Source of the DNA: Loigolactobacillus coryniformis subsp. coryniformis KCTC 3167 = DSM 20001
GTDB lineage: Bacteria > Bacillota > Bacilli > Lactobacillales > Lactobacillaceae
Assembly (NCBI RefSeq): GCF_002706425.1
Contig: NZ_CP017713.1
Coordinates: 868,001 to 932,000, forward strand
Direction: 5' to 3'
Length of the DNA: 64,000 bases
Below the pieces are notes generated by a model. It did not search any database. It was given only the letters and a program-made list of their open reading frames with translations, and had not been told where the DNA came from. A program made the translations under genes and the position numbers. How positions within the stretch are numbered: position 1 is the stretch's first letter; every line of letters begins with the position of its first letter. This document shows, in pieces, positions 1 to 8,279 of the stretch.

Positions 1-978
1 TTGGCAGAGCAGATCATTGCTGATTATAGTGAGATCGCTGGTGTCGGCCATCGAGTTTCTAATGGTGGTCGTTATTATAGTGATGCGACGTTGATCAATG
101 CCGATGTTGAAAAAAGGATCGATCAATTAAGCGTATTATCACCATTGCATAATCCGGTTAATTTAACTGGGATCCAGGCAGTATCAGCGGCGTTGCCAGA
201 TGCAAAAGAAGTGGCAGTATTTGATACCGCCTACCATCACACCATGCCAGTCGTTGATAAGATCTATGGCATTCCGTATAAGTATTATGAAAAAGATGGC
301 ATTCGGCGGTACGGTTTTCATGGACCTAGCCACCAATATATTGCCTTGAAAACCGCGGAGTTATTTCCGAACAACAGTCAACGAATCATTTCGTGTCACA
401 TTGGTAATGGCGCTAGTATCACGGCGATCAAGGATGGTAAGTCAGTGGTCAATTCCATGGGCTTTACTCCCTTGGCTGGGTTAGTGATGGGTACCCGCAG
501 TGGGGATGTTGATCCGCAGATCATTCCTTACTTAGAACAACAAGAAGGCATGTCGGCACAAGATGTCAAAGATATGTTGAACAAAAAATCCGGCTTACTT
601 GGCTTGTCAGGCATTTCTAATGATGTCCGTGACTTAGCCAAAATTGCCGGCGACCAATCTGATGAACGGCATGAGCGGGCGGACCTAGCGTTAAAAGTCT
701 TTGCTCATCAAATTCAGTTTTACATTGGGGCTTACGCTGCTGAGCTAAACGGCGTGGACAGCATTGTCTTTACAGCTGGGGTCGGCGAGCATTCAGCATT
801 AGTCCGGCAACTGGCTTGCCAAAACTTAGGCTATTTAGGTGTTAAAATCGATACGGCCAAGAATGCGGCTAATGCTTTGTCGATCGAAACCGCCGACAGC
901 ACGACCAAAGTTTTAGTCATTCCAACGGATGAAGAATTAATGATCGCTCGCGATGTTGTACGGGTGGCACAACTTTAA
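1..978 (+). CDS. pduW: Propionate/acetate kinase PduW, 5' end cut by window
   Basis: Acyl-phosphate kinase (propionyl phosphate + ADP to propionate + ATP), the last step of 1,2-propanediol degradation in the cytosol. The 325 visible residues match the acetate/propionate kinase family (usually about 400), so some 70-80 N-terminal residues lie before the window. Visible family motifs are VGHRVSNGG near the beginning, GFHGPSHQY (about 109-117), the nucleotide-binding stretch SCHIGNGAS (about 131-139) and GTRSGDVDP (about 165-173). The TTG at base 1 is in frame but is not a credible start. The choice of PduW over a housekeeping AckA rests on the neighbouring pduV-like and pduO genes; by sequence alone it could be AckA. 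Confidence 0.85.
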   Translation: MAEQIIADYSEIAGVGHRVSNGGRYYSDATLINADVEKRIDQLSVLSPLHNPVNLTGIQAVSAALPDAKEVAVFDTAYHHTMPVVDKIYGIPYKYYEKDGIRRYGFHGPSHQYIALKTAELFPNNSQRIISCHIGNGASITAIKDGKSVVNSMGFTPLAGLVMGTRSGDVDPQIIPYLEQQEGMSAQDVKDMLNKKSGLLGLSGISNDVRDLAKIAGDQSDERHERADLALKVFAHQIQFYIGAYAAELNGVDSIVFTAGVGEHSALVRQLACQNLGYLGVKIDTAKNAANALSIETADSTTKVLVIPTDEELMIARDVVRVAQL

Positions 979-987
979 TTTGATTTA

Positions 988-1026
988 AAAGATCCTGCAC
1001 GGTGAAATAGTGCAGGATCTTTTTGT
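988..1026 (+). terminator. Rho-independent terminator after pduW
   Basis: GATCCTGCAC (991-1000) pairs with GTGCAGGATC (1010-1019) around a 9-nt loop and runs into a T tract. It ends the pdu transcript, so the following pduV-like gene needs its own promoter. Confidence 0.9.
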
Positions 1027-1069
1027 ATTATTTTGTGATTAACACTATTTTGTGCTTTTAGATACTAGA

Positions 1070-1083
1070 TGGAAGCGCTATAA
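1070..1083 (+). promoter_or_regulatory. Candidate CcpA (cre) site upstream of pduV-like gene
   Basis: TGGAAGCGCTATAA matches the cre consensus TGWAANCGNTNWCA at 12 of 14 positions. It sits between the pduW terminator and a TATGAT-like -10 near 1114. Carbon catabolite control of a propanediol gene would make sense, but this is a motif match only. Confidence 0.35.
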
Positions 1084-1177
1084 AATGGCGTGTTTTTTCT
1101 AAGCGAGATAGTGTATGATAAATGTGTCCGCTAATTATGAAAGTGAGGTGGGCGATCGAATCAATGATCGCCAAACG

Positions 1178-1627
1178 ATGAAAAAACCAATTTTTGTTGG
1201 GGCAATTGGCTGCGGTAAAACAACACTTTGCCAACGTCTGCAAGGAGCGGCCCTTGATTATCGGAAGACACAAGCGGTAGAATTCTATCAGGACATGATC
1301 GATACGCCCGGTGAATTTGTTGAACACCACCAGCTCTATAATGCGTTGACGGTCACGGCTGCAGAAGCTGATGTGATCGTCTTATTGCAAAGTGTTAGTG
1401 ACCGCCGGCAAACCTTTTCGCCTGGCTTTGGCAGCATGTTTCCTAAACCAAAGATCGGCATTGTGACCAAGATCGACTTAGCCAGGGATCAGAAGGATAT
1501 TGATTGGGCAGCAACGCAACTTGAATTAGCTGGTGCCAAGAAGATTTTTTCGATTTCTGCAGAAGATGACGAGGGTATTCAAGCTATCGTCGATTATCTA
1601 GGTATAAGTCAATCACAAACGGCATAA
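1178..1627 (+). CDS. pduV: PduV/EutP-like small GTPase
   Basis: Small P-loop protein of the PduV/EutP family, associated with propanediol or ethanolamine microcompartments in other bacteria; its exact role is unsettled. The ATG at 1178 gives 149 residues starting MKKPIFVGAIG, with the P-loop GAIGCGKTT at about residues 8-16, a DTPGE switch-type motif near 45 and TKID (NKxD-like) near 104. An in-frame ATG at 1115 and GTG at 1148 exist, but family proteins begin directly before the P-loop. The only ribosome-site-like stretch (GAGGTGG, 1145-1151) is far from 1178, so the start is not certain. It stands alone between a terminator and a long leader. Confidence 0.75.
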   Translation: MKKPIFVGAIGCGKTTLCQRLQGAALDYRKTQAVEFYQDMIDTPGEFVEHHQLYNALTVTAAEADVIVLLQSVSDRRQTFSPGFGSMFPKPKIGIVTKIDLARDQKDIDWAATQLELAGAKKIFSISAEDDEGIQAIVDYLGISQSQTA

Positions 1628-1640
1628 TGCATTATATAAA

Positions 1641-1836
1641 CCATATTTCTTGTGGTATGATTTTTGCCACAAGCATGGTTATTGTTCGTAGCATCGGAAG
1701 CTTTTGATGCAAAAATTATCCACTATTGTGGAGTAGGGCCATGTTTCTTGCGGTACGGTCTTGGCCACAAGAATGGTCATCGACCGAAACATCAGAAATT
1801 TTTGATGCAAAAATTATCCACTATTGTGGAGTAGGA
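1641..1836 (+). repeat. 98-bp structured tandem duplication in the pduO leader
   Basis: Two direct copies, 1641-1738 and 1739-1836, keep an exact 98-base register. The last 32 bases or so are identical except for the final base; the first part has diverged. Each copy can fold a stem from CCAT...CTTGTGG (copy 2 CTTGCGG) with CCACAAG...ATGG, then a small CATC/GATG stem, then TCCAC-TATT-GTGGA. Each ends in GGAGTAGG; only the second copy continues into AGGAGG, the ribosome site of pduO. No known riboswitch class was recognised. It could be a duplicated regulatory leader or simply a duplicated intergenic segment. Confidence 0.85.
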
Positions 1837-1846
1837 GGTACCCTTT

Positions 1847-2413
1847 ATGGTACGAATTTATACAAAAACAGGTGACAAAGGGCAGACGCGGATCATTGGC
1901 AAGCAAGTTGTTGATAAGGATAATGTTCGGGTCAATGCTTATGGCTCAGTTGATGAGCTAAATTCCTGGGTCGGTTATGCAGACAGTCAATTGACTGAGA
2001 AAACGGTGGAACTGCACGCTGAATTACAAGAAATTCAGCAATTATTATTTGACGCAGGGACCGATTTAGCCACACCAGCTGACGATCCGAAGCATGATTT
2101 TATTTTTGATGCTAAATCAACTAAATGGCTGGAAGGTAAAATTGATCATTATACGGAAGTGGCACCACCAGTCCAAAAATTTATTTTACCTGGAGGCTCA
2201 CAAGTTGCCAGTGCCTTACATGTTGCTCGGACGATCACACGGCGGGCTGAACGTGAAGTCGTTACATTGCAAGGCACTGCTGAGATCAATAAGGACGTTT
2301 TGGTCTTCATTAATCGATTATCCGATTATTTCTTCGCCGTTGCTCGTTACGCCAACGTTTTAGAAGGTACTGAAGACGTCTTGTATCGTAATAGTCGGCC
2401 TGTTTTCCGTTGA
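1847..2413 (+). CDS. pduO: PduO-type ATP:cob(I)alamin adenosyltransferase
   Basis: Transfers the 5'-deoxyadenosyl group from ATP to cob(I)alamin or cob(I)inamide, making the AdoCbl needed by diol dehydratase and completing corrin adenosylation. At 188 residues it is the single-domain type. The ATP-binding N-terminus YTKTGDKGQT (5-14), the VDELN motif near 35 and the ARTITRRAER and INRLSDYFF segments are all diagnostic. The ATG lies 8 bases after GGAGG (1834-1838). The gene follows the duplicated leader and opens the cobalamin region. Confidence 0.95.
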   Translation: MVRIYTKTGDKGQTRIIGKQVVDKDNVRVNAYGSVDELNSWVGYADSQLTEKTVELHAELQEIQQLLFDAGTDLATPADDPKHDFIFDAKSTKWLEGKIDHYTEVAPPVQKFILPGGSQVASALHVARTITRRAEREVVTLQGTAEINKDVLVFINRLSDYFFAVARYANVLEGTEDVLYRNSRPVFR

Positions 2414-2544
2414 TTTATCTTATTTTGTGGTCAGCGGTAATATATTGAATATTGTTCAATCACTCACTAGTAAGCACAAGGCTAGTGGGATGCAGTATAA
2501 TGAAAGCGTCATAGTTTTAATGATCGGAAAGGAGAAATAAGCAA

Positions 2545-3045
2545 ATGAAGATTCGTAAACTGACTACCGTGGCTGTTTTGCTAGCCTTATGTGTTGTTGG
2601 GGCTAACGTTAAGCTAATGGGCTCAATTGCCTTAGATTCCTTTCCCGCCTTTTTAGGCGCGTTATTATTTGGTCCTTGGGTAGGTGCCTTTTTAGGGGCA
2701 TTTGGTCATCTGATCTCATCGATGTTATCTGGTTTTCCGTTAACGTTGCCAATTCATTTGATCATTGCGGCGTTGATGGCACTTTGCATGGGTGTATTTG
2801 GTTTTATTCGTCAGCGCCTAGGCAAGTCACGTTGGTATAGTGTTTTGTTAGCGGATGTCTGTGGTTACTTGATCAATGTGCCACTGGATCTGTTGATCTT
2901 ATATCCAATTATGCATCAAGCCGTTATTGCACTATTTGTACCGTTGACGGTGGCGACTGTGGCTAACCTAGTTTTAACTGAAGTTGTCTACGTGGCCTTA
3001 CCACAACGGATCAAATCGTTAAGCTTTCTTGGGGTGACAAGATGA
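2545..3045 (+). CDS. cblT: ECF transporter S component, probable alpha-ribazole transporter CblT
   Basis: Small integral membrane protein (166 residues, about five hydrophobic segments) of the energy-coupling factor S-component type. The segments LLFGPWVGAFLGAFGHLIS and GFPLTLPIHL resemble the CblT-like proteins encoded in Firmicute cobalamin clusters, which take up alpha-ribazole using the shared EcfAA'T module. It begins 9 bases after GGAGAAA and overlaps cobD by 4 bases (ATGA). A TATAAT lies at 2496-2501 without a clear -35. The substrate is inferred from context (cblS lies further down this cluster); cobalamin or cobinamide are alternatives. Confidence 0.7.
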   Translation: MKIRKLTTVAVLLALCVVGANVKLMGSIALDSFPAFLGALLFGPWVGAFLGAFGHLISSMLSGFPLTLPIHLIIAALMALCMGVFGFIRQRLGKSRWYSVLLADVCGYLINVPLDLLILYPIMHQAVIALFVPLTVATVANLVLTEVVYVALPQRIKSLSFLGVTR

Positions 3046-4124
3046 GAGTTGCACATCATGGCGGTAATTTAGCTGCGATCAGACGTACGCAGACAGTGGC
3101 ACCGCAACAATTACTTGATTTTAGTGCGAACATCAACCCTTTAGGTTTAGCGCCTGAGCTACGCCAACTTTTAACTGCAGGGTTAGATGAATTGACCCGC
3201 TACCCAGATACCACTTATTTAGCACTGCGGCAGCAATTAAGTCAGCATTTTCAAGTGCCGGTGGATTGGGTATTTGTTGGCAACGGTGCAGTACAACTAT
3301 TGTTTGACGTTGCTGCGACCTTGGCCGTCAAAAACGTTTTACTATTAGCGCCGGCGTTTGCGGAGTATGAGCGCGCGTTTACGCGGATCAATGCCAAAAT
3401 TACTTATTTTGATTTAGCGCCAGCCCAACAATTTCAGATCGATGTGCCTGCGCTGATCGCAACCTTGCAGCAACACCCGGAAATCGAAGCGGTTTGCTTA
3501 GGTAATCCGAATAATCCAACTGGGCAAGTATTAGCACGCGAACAAATGCAGCAGTTACAATCATATTGCCAGCAACAACATATTTGGTTGTTGTTGGATG
3601 AAGCGTTTATGGACTTTTTGCCAAATGAAGCGGCGATCAGTTTAGTGCCTAGTTTGCAGACGGATGATCAGGTGGTGATCGTGCGCTCAGCCACTAAGTT
3701 TTTTGCGATCCCGGGGTTGCGTTTAGGTTATGCGATCGTGCCTCATGTGCAATTAGGCCAACGGCTGCTGGCTTTTAGTGAGCCGTGGGCGTTGAATAGT
3801 TTAGCGGCGATCGCGGGGCAGCATATTTATCAATTAACTGATTATATTCAGGCGACGGAACAATGGTTTGCTCAGGAACAGCCGTGGTTGCAGCAACAAT
3901 TAGCGCAAATACCACAACTAACCGTTTTTCCTAGTCAGGTCAATTACATTCTTTTGCGGGCAGCGCCAACTGATTTAGCTGAGCGGCTGCTGCAATTCGG
4001 TATCGTGATTCGGACTTGTGCGGATTATCGGCAATTAGACGCCCATTATTATCGGGTGGCGGTTAAGGATCGTGCGGCTGATCAACGTTTATTGGTGGCT
4101 TTAAAGCAGGTGCTTAGTCAGTGA
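3042..4124 (+). CDS. cobD: L-threonine-O-3-phosphate decarboxylase CobD
   Basis: PLP enzyme that decarboxylates L-threonine phosphate to (R)-1-amino-2-propanol phosphate, the nucleotide-loop linker of cobalamin. At 360 residues it has the family length. It is a fold-type I aminotransferase homologue with LGNPNNPTG near 150, LLDEAFMDF near 185 and the PLP lysine in SATKFFAIPG (K219). Histidinol-phosphate aminotransferase is the closest alternative, but the PduX gene directly downstream, with overlapping stop and start, makes CobD the better call. Confidence 0.9.
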   Translation: MRVAHHGGNLAAIRRTQTVAPQQLLDFSANINPLGLAPELRQLLTAGLDELTRYPDTTYLALRQQLSQHFQVPVDWVFVGNGAVQLLFDVAATLAVKNVLLLAPAFAEYERAFTRINAKITYFDLAPAQQFQIDVPALIATLQQHPEIEAVCLGNPNNPTGQVLAREQMQQLQSYCQQQHIWLLLDEAFMDFLPNEAAISLVPSLQTDDQVVIVRSATKFFAIPGLRLGYAIVPHVQLGQRLLAFSEPWALNSLAAIAGQHIYQLTDYIQATEQWFAQEQPWLQQQLAQIPQLTVFPSQVNYILLRAAPTDLAERLLQFGIVIRTCADYRQLDAHYYRVAVKDRAADQRLLVALKQVLSQ

Positions 4125-4987
4125 GTTTGCAATCGGCGGTGGCTAGTTGTCCAGCAACTTGTGGTGAATTATTGCAAGGCTGGTTAGCCGGCTCGGAAAA
4201 ATTAGTTGCTTATGGTATTGATTTATCCAGTCGCGTGACGGCAGTTTTGGTACCCAGCTGGCCAGCCATACCGGCGACGCAAGTCAAAATGTATCAGTTG
4301 TGTCGTTTGTTGCTAACGCACTTTGGTCAGCCACAAGTTAAAATTAAATTAAGTCGGCAAAGTGAGATTCCGTTAGGCAAAGGCATGGCTAGTAGTACGG
4401 CAGATCTAGTGGCAACTTGTCGTGCGGTTGCACGGTTGTTTGGTCGTTCATTGTCGGCTGCGGAGATCACTCGGTTTTGTGTTCAAGTTGAGGCCAGTGA
4501 TGCCTCGGCGTATCTGGCGCAAGGATTGACTGTGATCGATGCACGGACTGGGCAGGTTTATTGGCAGACCAAGTGGCGGCCACAATTTGCCAGTTTGGTT
4601 TTGGAACCAGCCACACAATTATCAACTGCATTGGTTCATCGGCAGTTGACCGTGTTACAATTAAAACAGCAAGCGACCGAATTTGCACAAGTCTATCAGG
4701 CTTTTATGACCGCGGTGCAGACGCAGTCATTAACATTATTAGGCGCAGCTGCGACGCAAAGTGCCTGTTTACGGCAGCAATTATTACCGAAGCCGTATTT
4801 TACGGCGATCCAGCAATTTATGCAGACACAACCGTTTTTAGGCTTAAATGTGGCCCATTCAGGCACGGTGATCGGGCTAATGTTTGACCCGCAACGATTG
4901 GCGGCAAATGATTTATTGCAACAGATACGCCAACAGCCATTTAGTGCTTACTATCGTGCTTATATTCAAGCAACAGAATTTAAATAA
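4121..4987 (+). CDS. pduX: L-threonine kinase PduX
   Basis: GHMP-family kinase that phosphorylates free L-threonine and so supplies CobD. The 288 residues start at a GTG overlapping the cobD stop. The N-terminal SCPATCGELLQGW and the ATP-binding PLGKGMASSTADL (about 84-96) are typical of PduX; a C-terminal LNVAHSGTVIGL matches the GHMP motif 3. The gene ends just before the cobalamin riboswitch, so it lies upstream of the B12-controlled segment. Confidence 0.9.
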   Translation: MSLQSAVASCPATCGELLQGWLAGSEKLVAYGIDLSSRVTAVLVPSWPAIPATQVKMYQLCRLLLTHFGQPQVKIKLSRQSEIPLGKGMASSTADLVATCRAVARLFGRSLSAAEITRFCVQVEASDASAYLAQGLTVIDARTGQVYWQTKWRPQFASLVLEPATQLSTALVHRQLTVLQLKQQATEFAQVYQAFMTAVQTQSLTLLGAAATQSACLRQQLLPKPYFTAIQQFMQTQPFLGLNVAHSGTVIGLMFDPQRLAANDLLQQIRQQPFSAYYRAYIQATEFK

Positions 4988-4989
4988 AT

Positions 4990-5134
4990 GTTGATCAGAA
5001 CCGGGAAAAAGGTGCAAAGCCTTTACAGACCCTAGCTACTGTGATGTGGACGAACGCAATAAGACCCACTGATAATTCTTATCGGGAAGGGCTGCTAGTA
5101 GGATGAAACTAAGTCAGAAGACCGGCTGATCAAC
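4990..5134 (+). promoter_or_regulatory. Adenosylcobalamin riboswitch aptamer
   Basis: GTTGATCAG (4990-4998) pairs with CTGATCAAC (5126-5134) to close P1. Inside are the conserved core GGGAAAAAGGTGCAAAGCC, the ACTGTGATG segment and a B12-box-like AGTCAGAAGACCGGC just before the closing stem. Together with the downstream terminator it forms a transcription-attenuation switch ahead of cbiA: AdoCbl binding should switch off the biosynthetic operon. Confidence 0.93.
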
Positions 5135-5209
5135 TACATGTTCGGGAAAACTTCTGAGGGTATTAGTTTTGCTATTTCTGGCGTACAGTCAAAAACTGTC
5201 ATGCTAGCT

Positions 5210-5246
5210 AAAGCGCTTATCTCTCAACAGATAAGCGCTTTTAATT
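5210..5246 (+). terminator. Riboswitch-controlled intrinsic terminator
   Basis: AAGCGCTTATCT (5211-5222) pairs perfectly with AGATAAGCGCTT (5229-5240) around the 6-nt loop CTCAAC, followed by a T-rich tract. It lies between the aptamer and cbiA and is the obvious expression platform. A small ACAGT/ACTGT stem-loop lies between aptamer and terminator. Confidence 0.92.
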
Positions 5247-5263
5247 TTAGAAATTTTTGATGG

Positions 5264-6646
5264 GTGGTGGCTAATTTGCGTAAATTAATGATTGCTGGCG
5301 TAACCAGTGGTGCTGGTAAAACCAGTGTCACACTTGGGTTATTGAAATTATTAGTCCAACAAGGCTTAAATGTTCAACCCTACAAAGTTGGACCAGATTA
5401 CGTTGATACTAAATTTCATACACGGATCACTGGCCGGCCGTCGCGTAACTTAGATAGTTTTTTAACGCCGCAACGGGCGACACTCGCTTATTTATTCAAG
5501 CAAAATACGGCACTGATCGATTATGCCGTTGTTGAGGGCGTCATGGGGCTATATGACGGTTTAGGTACCGACAAGGATTGTGCTTCGAGTTCAGCGATCG
5601 CTAAGCTACTTGATCTCCCAGTAGTTTTGGTGCTGGATGGCAAAGCGACTTCCACCTCTACGGCCGCAATTGTCATGGGCTATGTCAATTTTGATCCGGC
5701 AGTCAATATTGTTGGGGTGATCATCAATAATGTGCTTAGTGCGAATCATTTTCAATTGATCAAAGGCGCGATCGAACGTTATACCACTGTACCAGTACTG
5801 GGTTACTTGCCGCGTGATCCGGCAATTAGTTTACCGTCACGGCAGCTAGGCTTAGTGCCCGATTCAGAGTTACCACAGATCGACCAAAAGATTGAACGCA
5901 TCGCCGAATTATTAGGTGCACATTTAGATTTGCCCCAGCTATTAAGCTTAGCTGTGCCGGACCAGACACCGGCTAAGTTGCCGTTTAAATTACCGCAATA
6001 TCAGTTGCGCTTGGGTATTGCGCAAGATGATGCGTTTAACTTTTATTATCAGGATAATTTGGAGTTACTTAAACGCTGTGGGGTGACATTGGTGCCCTTT
6101 AGTCCGCTGCATGACGCCCAATTACCAGCTGTTGATGCCTTGTATCTTGGGGGTGGCTACCCTGAAGAGTTTGCCGCAGAATTAGCGGCCAATCAGTCGA
6201 TGCGGCAAGATATTGCTAGCTTTTCTAAGCAAAATCGGCCGATCTATGCTGAATGTGGTGGCCTAATGTACCTAGGTGAAACGTTAAAAACGGCCGCTGG
6301 CGAATTTCCGATGGTCGGCGTGCTAGCTGGTACAAGTGAAATGACACCGCGCTTGAAAAGATTTGGTTATTGTTATGCCACGGCGCAACAAGATACCTTG
6401 TTGGTGGCGCAAGGCCAACGAATTGCTGGCCATGAATTTCATCATTCAATTTTTAAAGCCACCGGGGCGCAACCGTTGCTTAAGTTGACTAAGGAGCGCG
6501 ACGGTCAGATCGTTGATCAGTGGACTGGCGGCTATCAAGTTCGCCGGACTTTTGCCGGTTACGTGCACGTTCATTTTTACCAAAATCCACAGCTACTGCA
6601 GCATTTGTTGCAGGAAATGGGGGCGGTGACCCGTGGTGCTGATTAG
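5264..6646 (+). CDS. cbiA: Cobyrinate a,c-diamide synthase CbiA
   Basis: ATP- and glutamine-dependent amidation of the a and c carboxylates of cobyrinate in the cytosol. 460 residues. The N-terminal dethiobiotin-synthetase-like domain carries the P-loop GVTSGAGKT (12-20); the C-terminal class I glutamine amidotransferase domain carries YAECGG with nucleophile C331 and HEFHHS. First gene under the riboswitch. The start is unclear: GTG 5264, GTG 5267 and TTG 5276 are all in frame after GGGTGG. It overlaps cbiB by 14 bases, as expected for translational coupling. Confidence 0.95.
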   Translation: MVANLRKLMIAGVTSGAGKTSVTLGLLKLLVQQGLNVQPYKVGPDYVDTKFHTRITGRPSRNLDSFLTPQRATLAYLFKQNTALIDYAVVEGVMGLYDGLGTDKDCASSSAIAKLLDLPVVLVLDGKATSTSTAAIVMGYVNFDPAVNIVGVIINNVLSANHFQLIKGAIERYTTVPVLGYLPRDPAISLPSRQLGLVPDSELPQIDQKIERIAELLGAHLDLPQLLSLAVPDQTPAKLPFKLPQYQLRLGIAQDDAFNFYYQDNLELLKRCGVTLVPFSPLHDAQLPAVDALYLGGGYPEEFAAELAANQSMRQDIASFSKQNRPIYAECGGLMYLGETLKTAAGEFPMVGVLAGTSEMTPRLKRFGYCYATAQQDTLLVAQGQRIAGHEFHHSIFKATGAQPLLKLTKERDGQIVDQWTGGYQVRRTFAGYVHVHFYQNPQLLQHLLQEMGAVTRGAD

Positions 6647-7586
6647 TATGATCGGCTTGGCTTTTGTGTTGGACTTATTGCTAGGCGATCCGTATAGTTG
6701 GCCGCATCCGGTCAAGGTTATGGGCCAGGCGATCGCCGCTTATGTGAAAAAATTTGACCAAACCACGCGCTCGGCGCGGCAATTATTTTGGTTGGGCGTA
6801 CTGTTATGGTTTGTGATCGTCGGTGGAACGGCAATTATTGCTGGCGCCATTATGGGTCTAACACAACGGTGGTTCTGGTTACATTACGTGGTAGGGGTCT
6901 ACTTGTGTTACACCACCTTATCCATTCGCGGCCTGGCGCATGAAGGCCGCAAGATCCAAAAAAGTTTGCAGGCGCAGCGGTTAACCCAGGCGCGACAACA
7001 GGTAGGGATGATCGTTGGTCGCGATACCCAGCAGTTATCCGCGGAAGCCGTGTGCAAGGCGACCATTGAGACGATCGCGGAAAATACCAGTGACGGGGTG
7101 ATCGCACCATTATTTTACTTATTTATCGGTGGTCCGGTGCTGGGCTTAGTTTATAAGGCCGTCAATACATTGGATTCAATGGTTGGTTACCGCAATCAGA
7201 AGTACCGCAATATTGGTCGCTTTTCCGCCCAATTAGATGATATTTTCAATTGGCTTCCAGCGCGGCTAACGTGGTTATTTTTACTTGCAGCTAGCTGGTT
7301 ATTGCGACTCAATAGCCGCGGCGCCTGGCAAATTGGTCGGCGCGATCGGCGGCAGCATTTAAGCCCTAACAGTGCGCTATCGGAATCGGTGGTTGCTGGC
7401 GCGCTTGATCTGCGCCTCGGTGGCCCGCACCAATACTTTGGTGAGCGTGTCGATAAGCCTTTTATTGGCCGCACCGATGCCCGACCAGCCAGCAGCGCGG
7501 ATATCGGCACAACCAACCGCATGTTGTACGTAAGTGCGATTTTAGGCCTATTGTTTTTTGCCGGTTGCCGCTGGTTGCTCATTTAA
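6633..7586 (+). CDS. cbiB: Adenosylcobinamide-phosphate synthase CbiB
   Basis: Integral membrane enzyme that attaches aminopropanol (phosphate) to adenosylcobyric acid. 317 residues with several membrane segments. Family hallmarks are LLLGDPYSWPHPVKVMG near the N-terminus, AENTSDGVIAP and KAVNTLDSMVGY in the middle, and LSESVVAGALDL toward the end. It starts at a GTG inside cbiA. It uses the product of CobD/PduX from the upstream segment. Confidence 0.95.
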   Translation: MVLISMIGLAFVLDLLLGDPYSWPHPVKVMGQAIAAYVKKFDQTTRSARQLFWLGVLLWFVIVGGTAIIAGAIMGLTQRWFWLHYVVGVYLCYTTLSIRGLAHEGRKIQKSLQAQRLTQARQQVGMIVGRDTQQLSAEAVCKATIETIAENTSDGVIAPLFYLFIGGPVLGLVYKAVNTLDSMVGYRNQKYRNIGRFSAQLDDIFNWLPARLTWLFLLAASWLLRLNSRGAWQIGRRDRRQHLSPNSALSESVVAGALDLRLGGPHQYFGERVDKPFIGRTDARPASSADIGTTNRMLYVSAILGLLFFAGCRWLLI

Positions 7587-7624
7587 ACAGTCCCTTAATC
7601 GTGAAATATAAGGAGGAATTTCCT

Positions 7625-8278
7625 TTGGCAGAATATATTACGACACCTAACTTAATTACCGAAAAAAGTTTTCGGATGATCCATGAAGAAATCGCGGCAA
7701 CCCGCCCCGATTATAAATTTAATGATCCTGTAGAAAAAGCGATCATTACACGGGCAATACATACGACTGCTGACTTTGAGTACCTTGACAGTTTAACTTT
7801 TACCCATGACGTGATCCGGCAAATCAAAGACGTGATGACCCAAGGTGGCACAATTTATACCGACACACACATGGCCTTGTCAGGAATTAATAAGCGAAAA
7901 TTAGATGAACTAGGTTGCCACTATCATTGCTACGTCAGTGATCCAGAGATTTTCACTTACGCTAAGGCCCACGATATTACCCGGTCAATGGCTAGTATTG
8001 AAGTGGCCGCGCAAGGCGATACTAAAAAGTTATTCGTGGTTGGTAACGCACCGACTGCCTTGTATAAAATTCTGGAAATGCAGGCAGCGGGTCAACTACA
8101 CGCTGACGCGGTGATTGGCGTACCAGTGGGCTTCGTTGAGGCCAAGGAAAGTAAGGAAGCTTTGTTTGAAAGTGATATTCCGGCAATTGTTGCCCATGGA
8201 CGTAAGGGTGGCAGTAACTTAGCGGCGGCGTTGACTAATGCGGTTTTATACAATTTAGATCAGATTGCTGGTGATTAA
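7625..8278 (+). CDS. cbiC: Cobalt-precorrin-8 methylmutase CbiC
   Basis: Moves the C11 methyl group to C12, yielding cobyrinic acid, in the anaerobic pathway. The start is best placed at TTG 7625 (LAEYITTPNLI), 8 bases after AGGAGG (7611-7616), giving 217 residues; the open frame extends upstream to 7565, but that part overlaps cbiB and has no family counterpart. Typical segments are TDTHMALSGINK, VGNAPTALYKI and GVPVGFVEAKESK. Confidence 0.93.
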   Translation: MAEYITTPNLITEKSFRMIHEEIAATRPDYKFNDPVEKAIITRAIHTTADFEYLDSLTFTHDVIRQIKDVMTQGGTIYTDTHMALSGINKRKLDELGCHYHCYVSDPEIFTYAKAHDITRSMASIEVAAQGDTKKLFVVGNAPTALYKILEMQAAGQLHADAVIGVPVGFVEAKESKEALFESDIPAIVAHGRKGGSNLAAALTNAVLYNLDQIAGD

Positions 8279-8279
8279 A

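Noticed and set aside
1058-1330. Open frame on the minus strand opposite the pduV-like gene
   Set aside because: No ribosome site, no family resemblance, and it overlaps a well-supported gene.
1641-1836. CRISPR or T-box in the pduO leader
   Set aside because: Only two adjacent units with no spacer structure, and no T-box sequence (TGGN-type antiterminator bulge) or specifier arrangement.
7565-7624. N-terminal extension of CbiC
   Set aside because: AGGAGG lies inside the extension and points to TTG 7625, where family homology begins.
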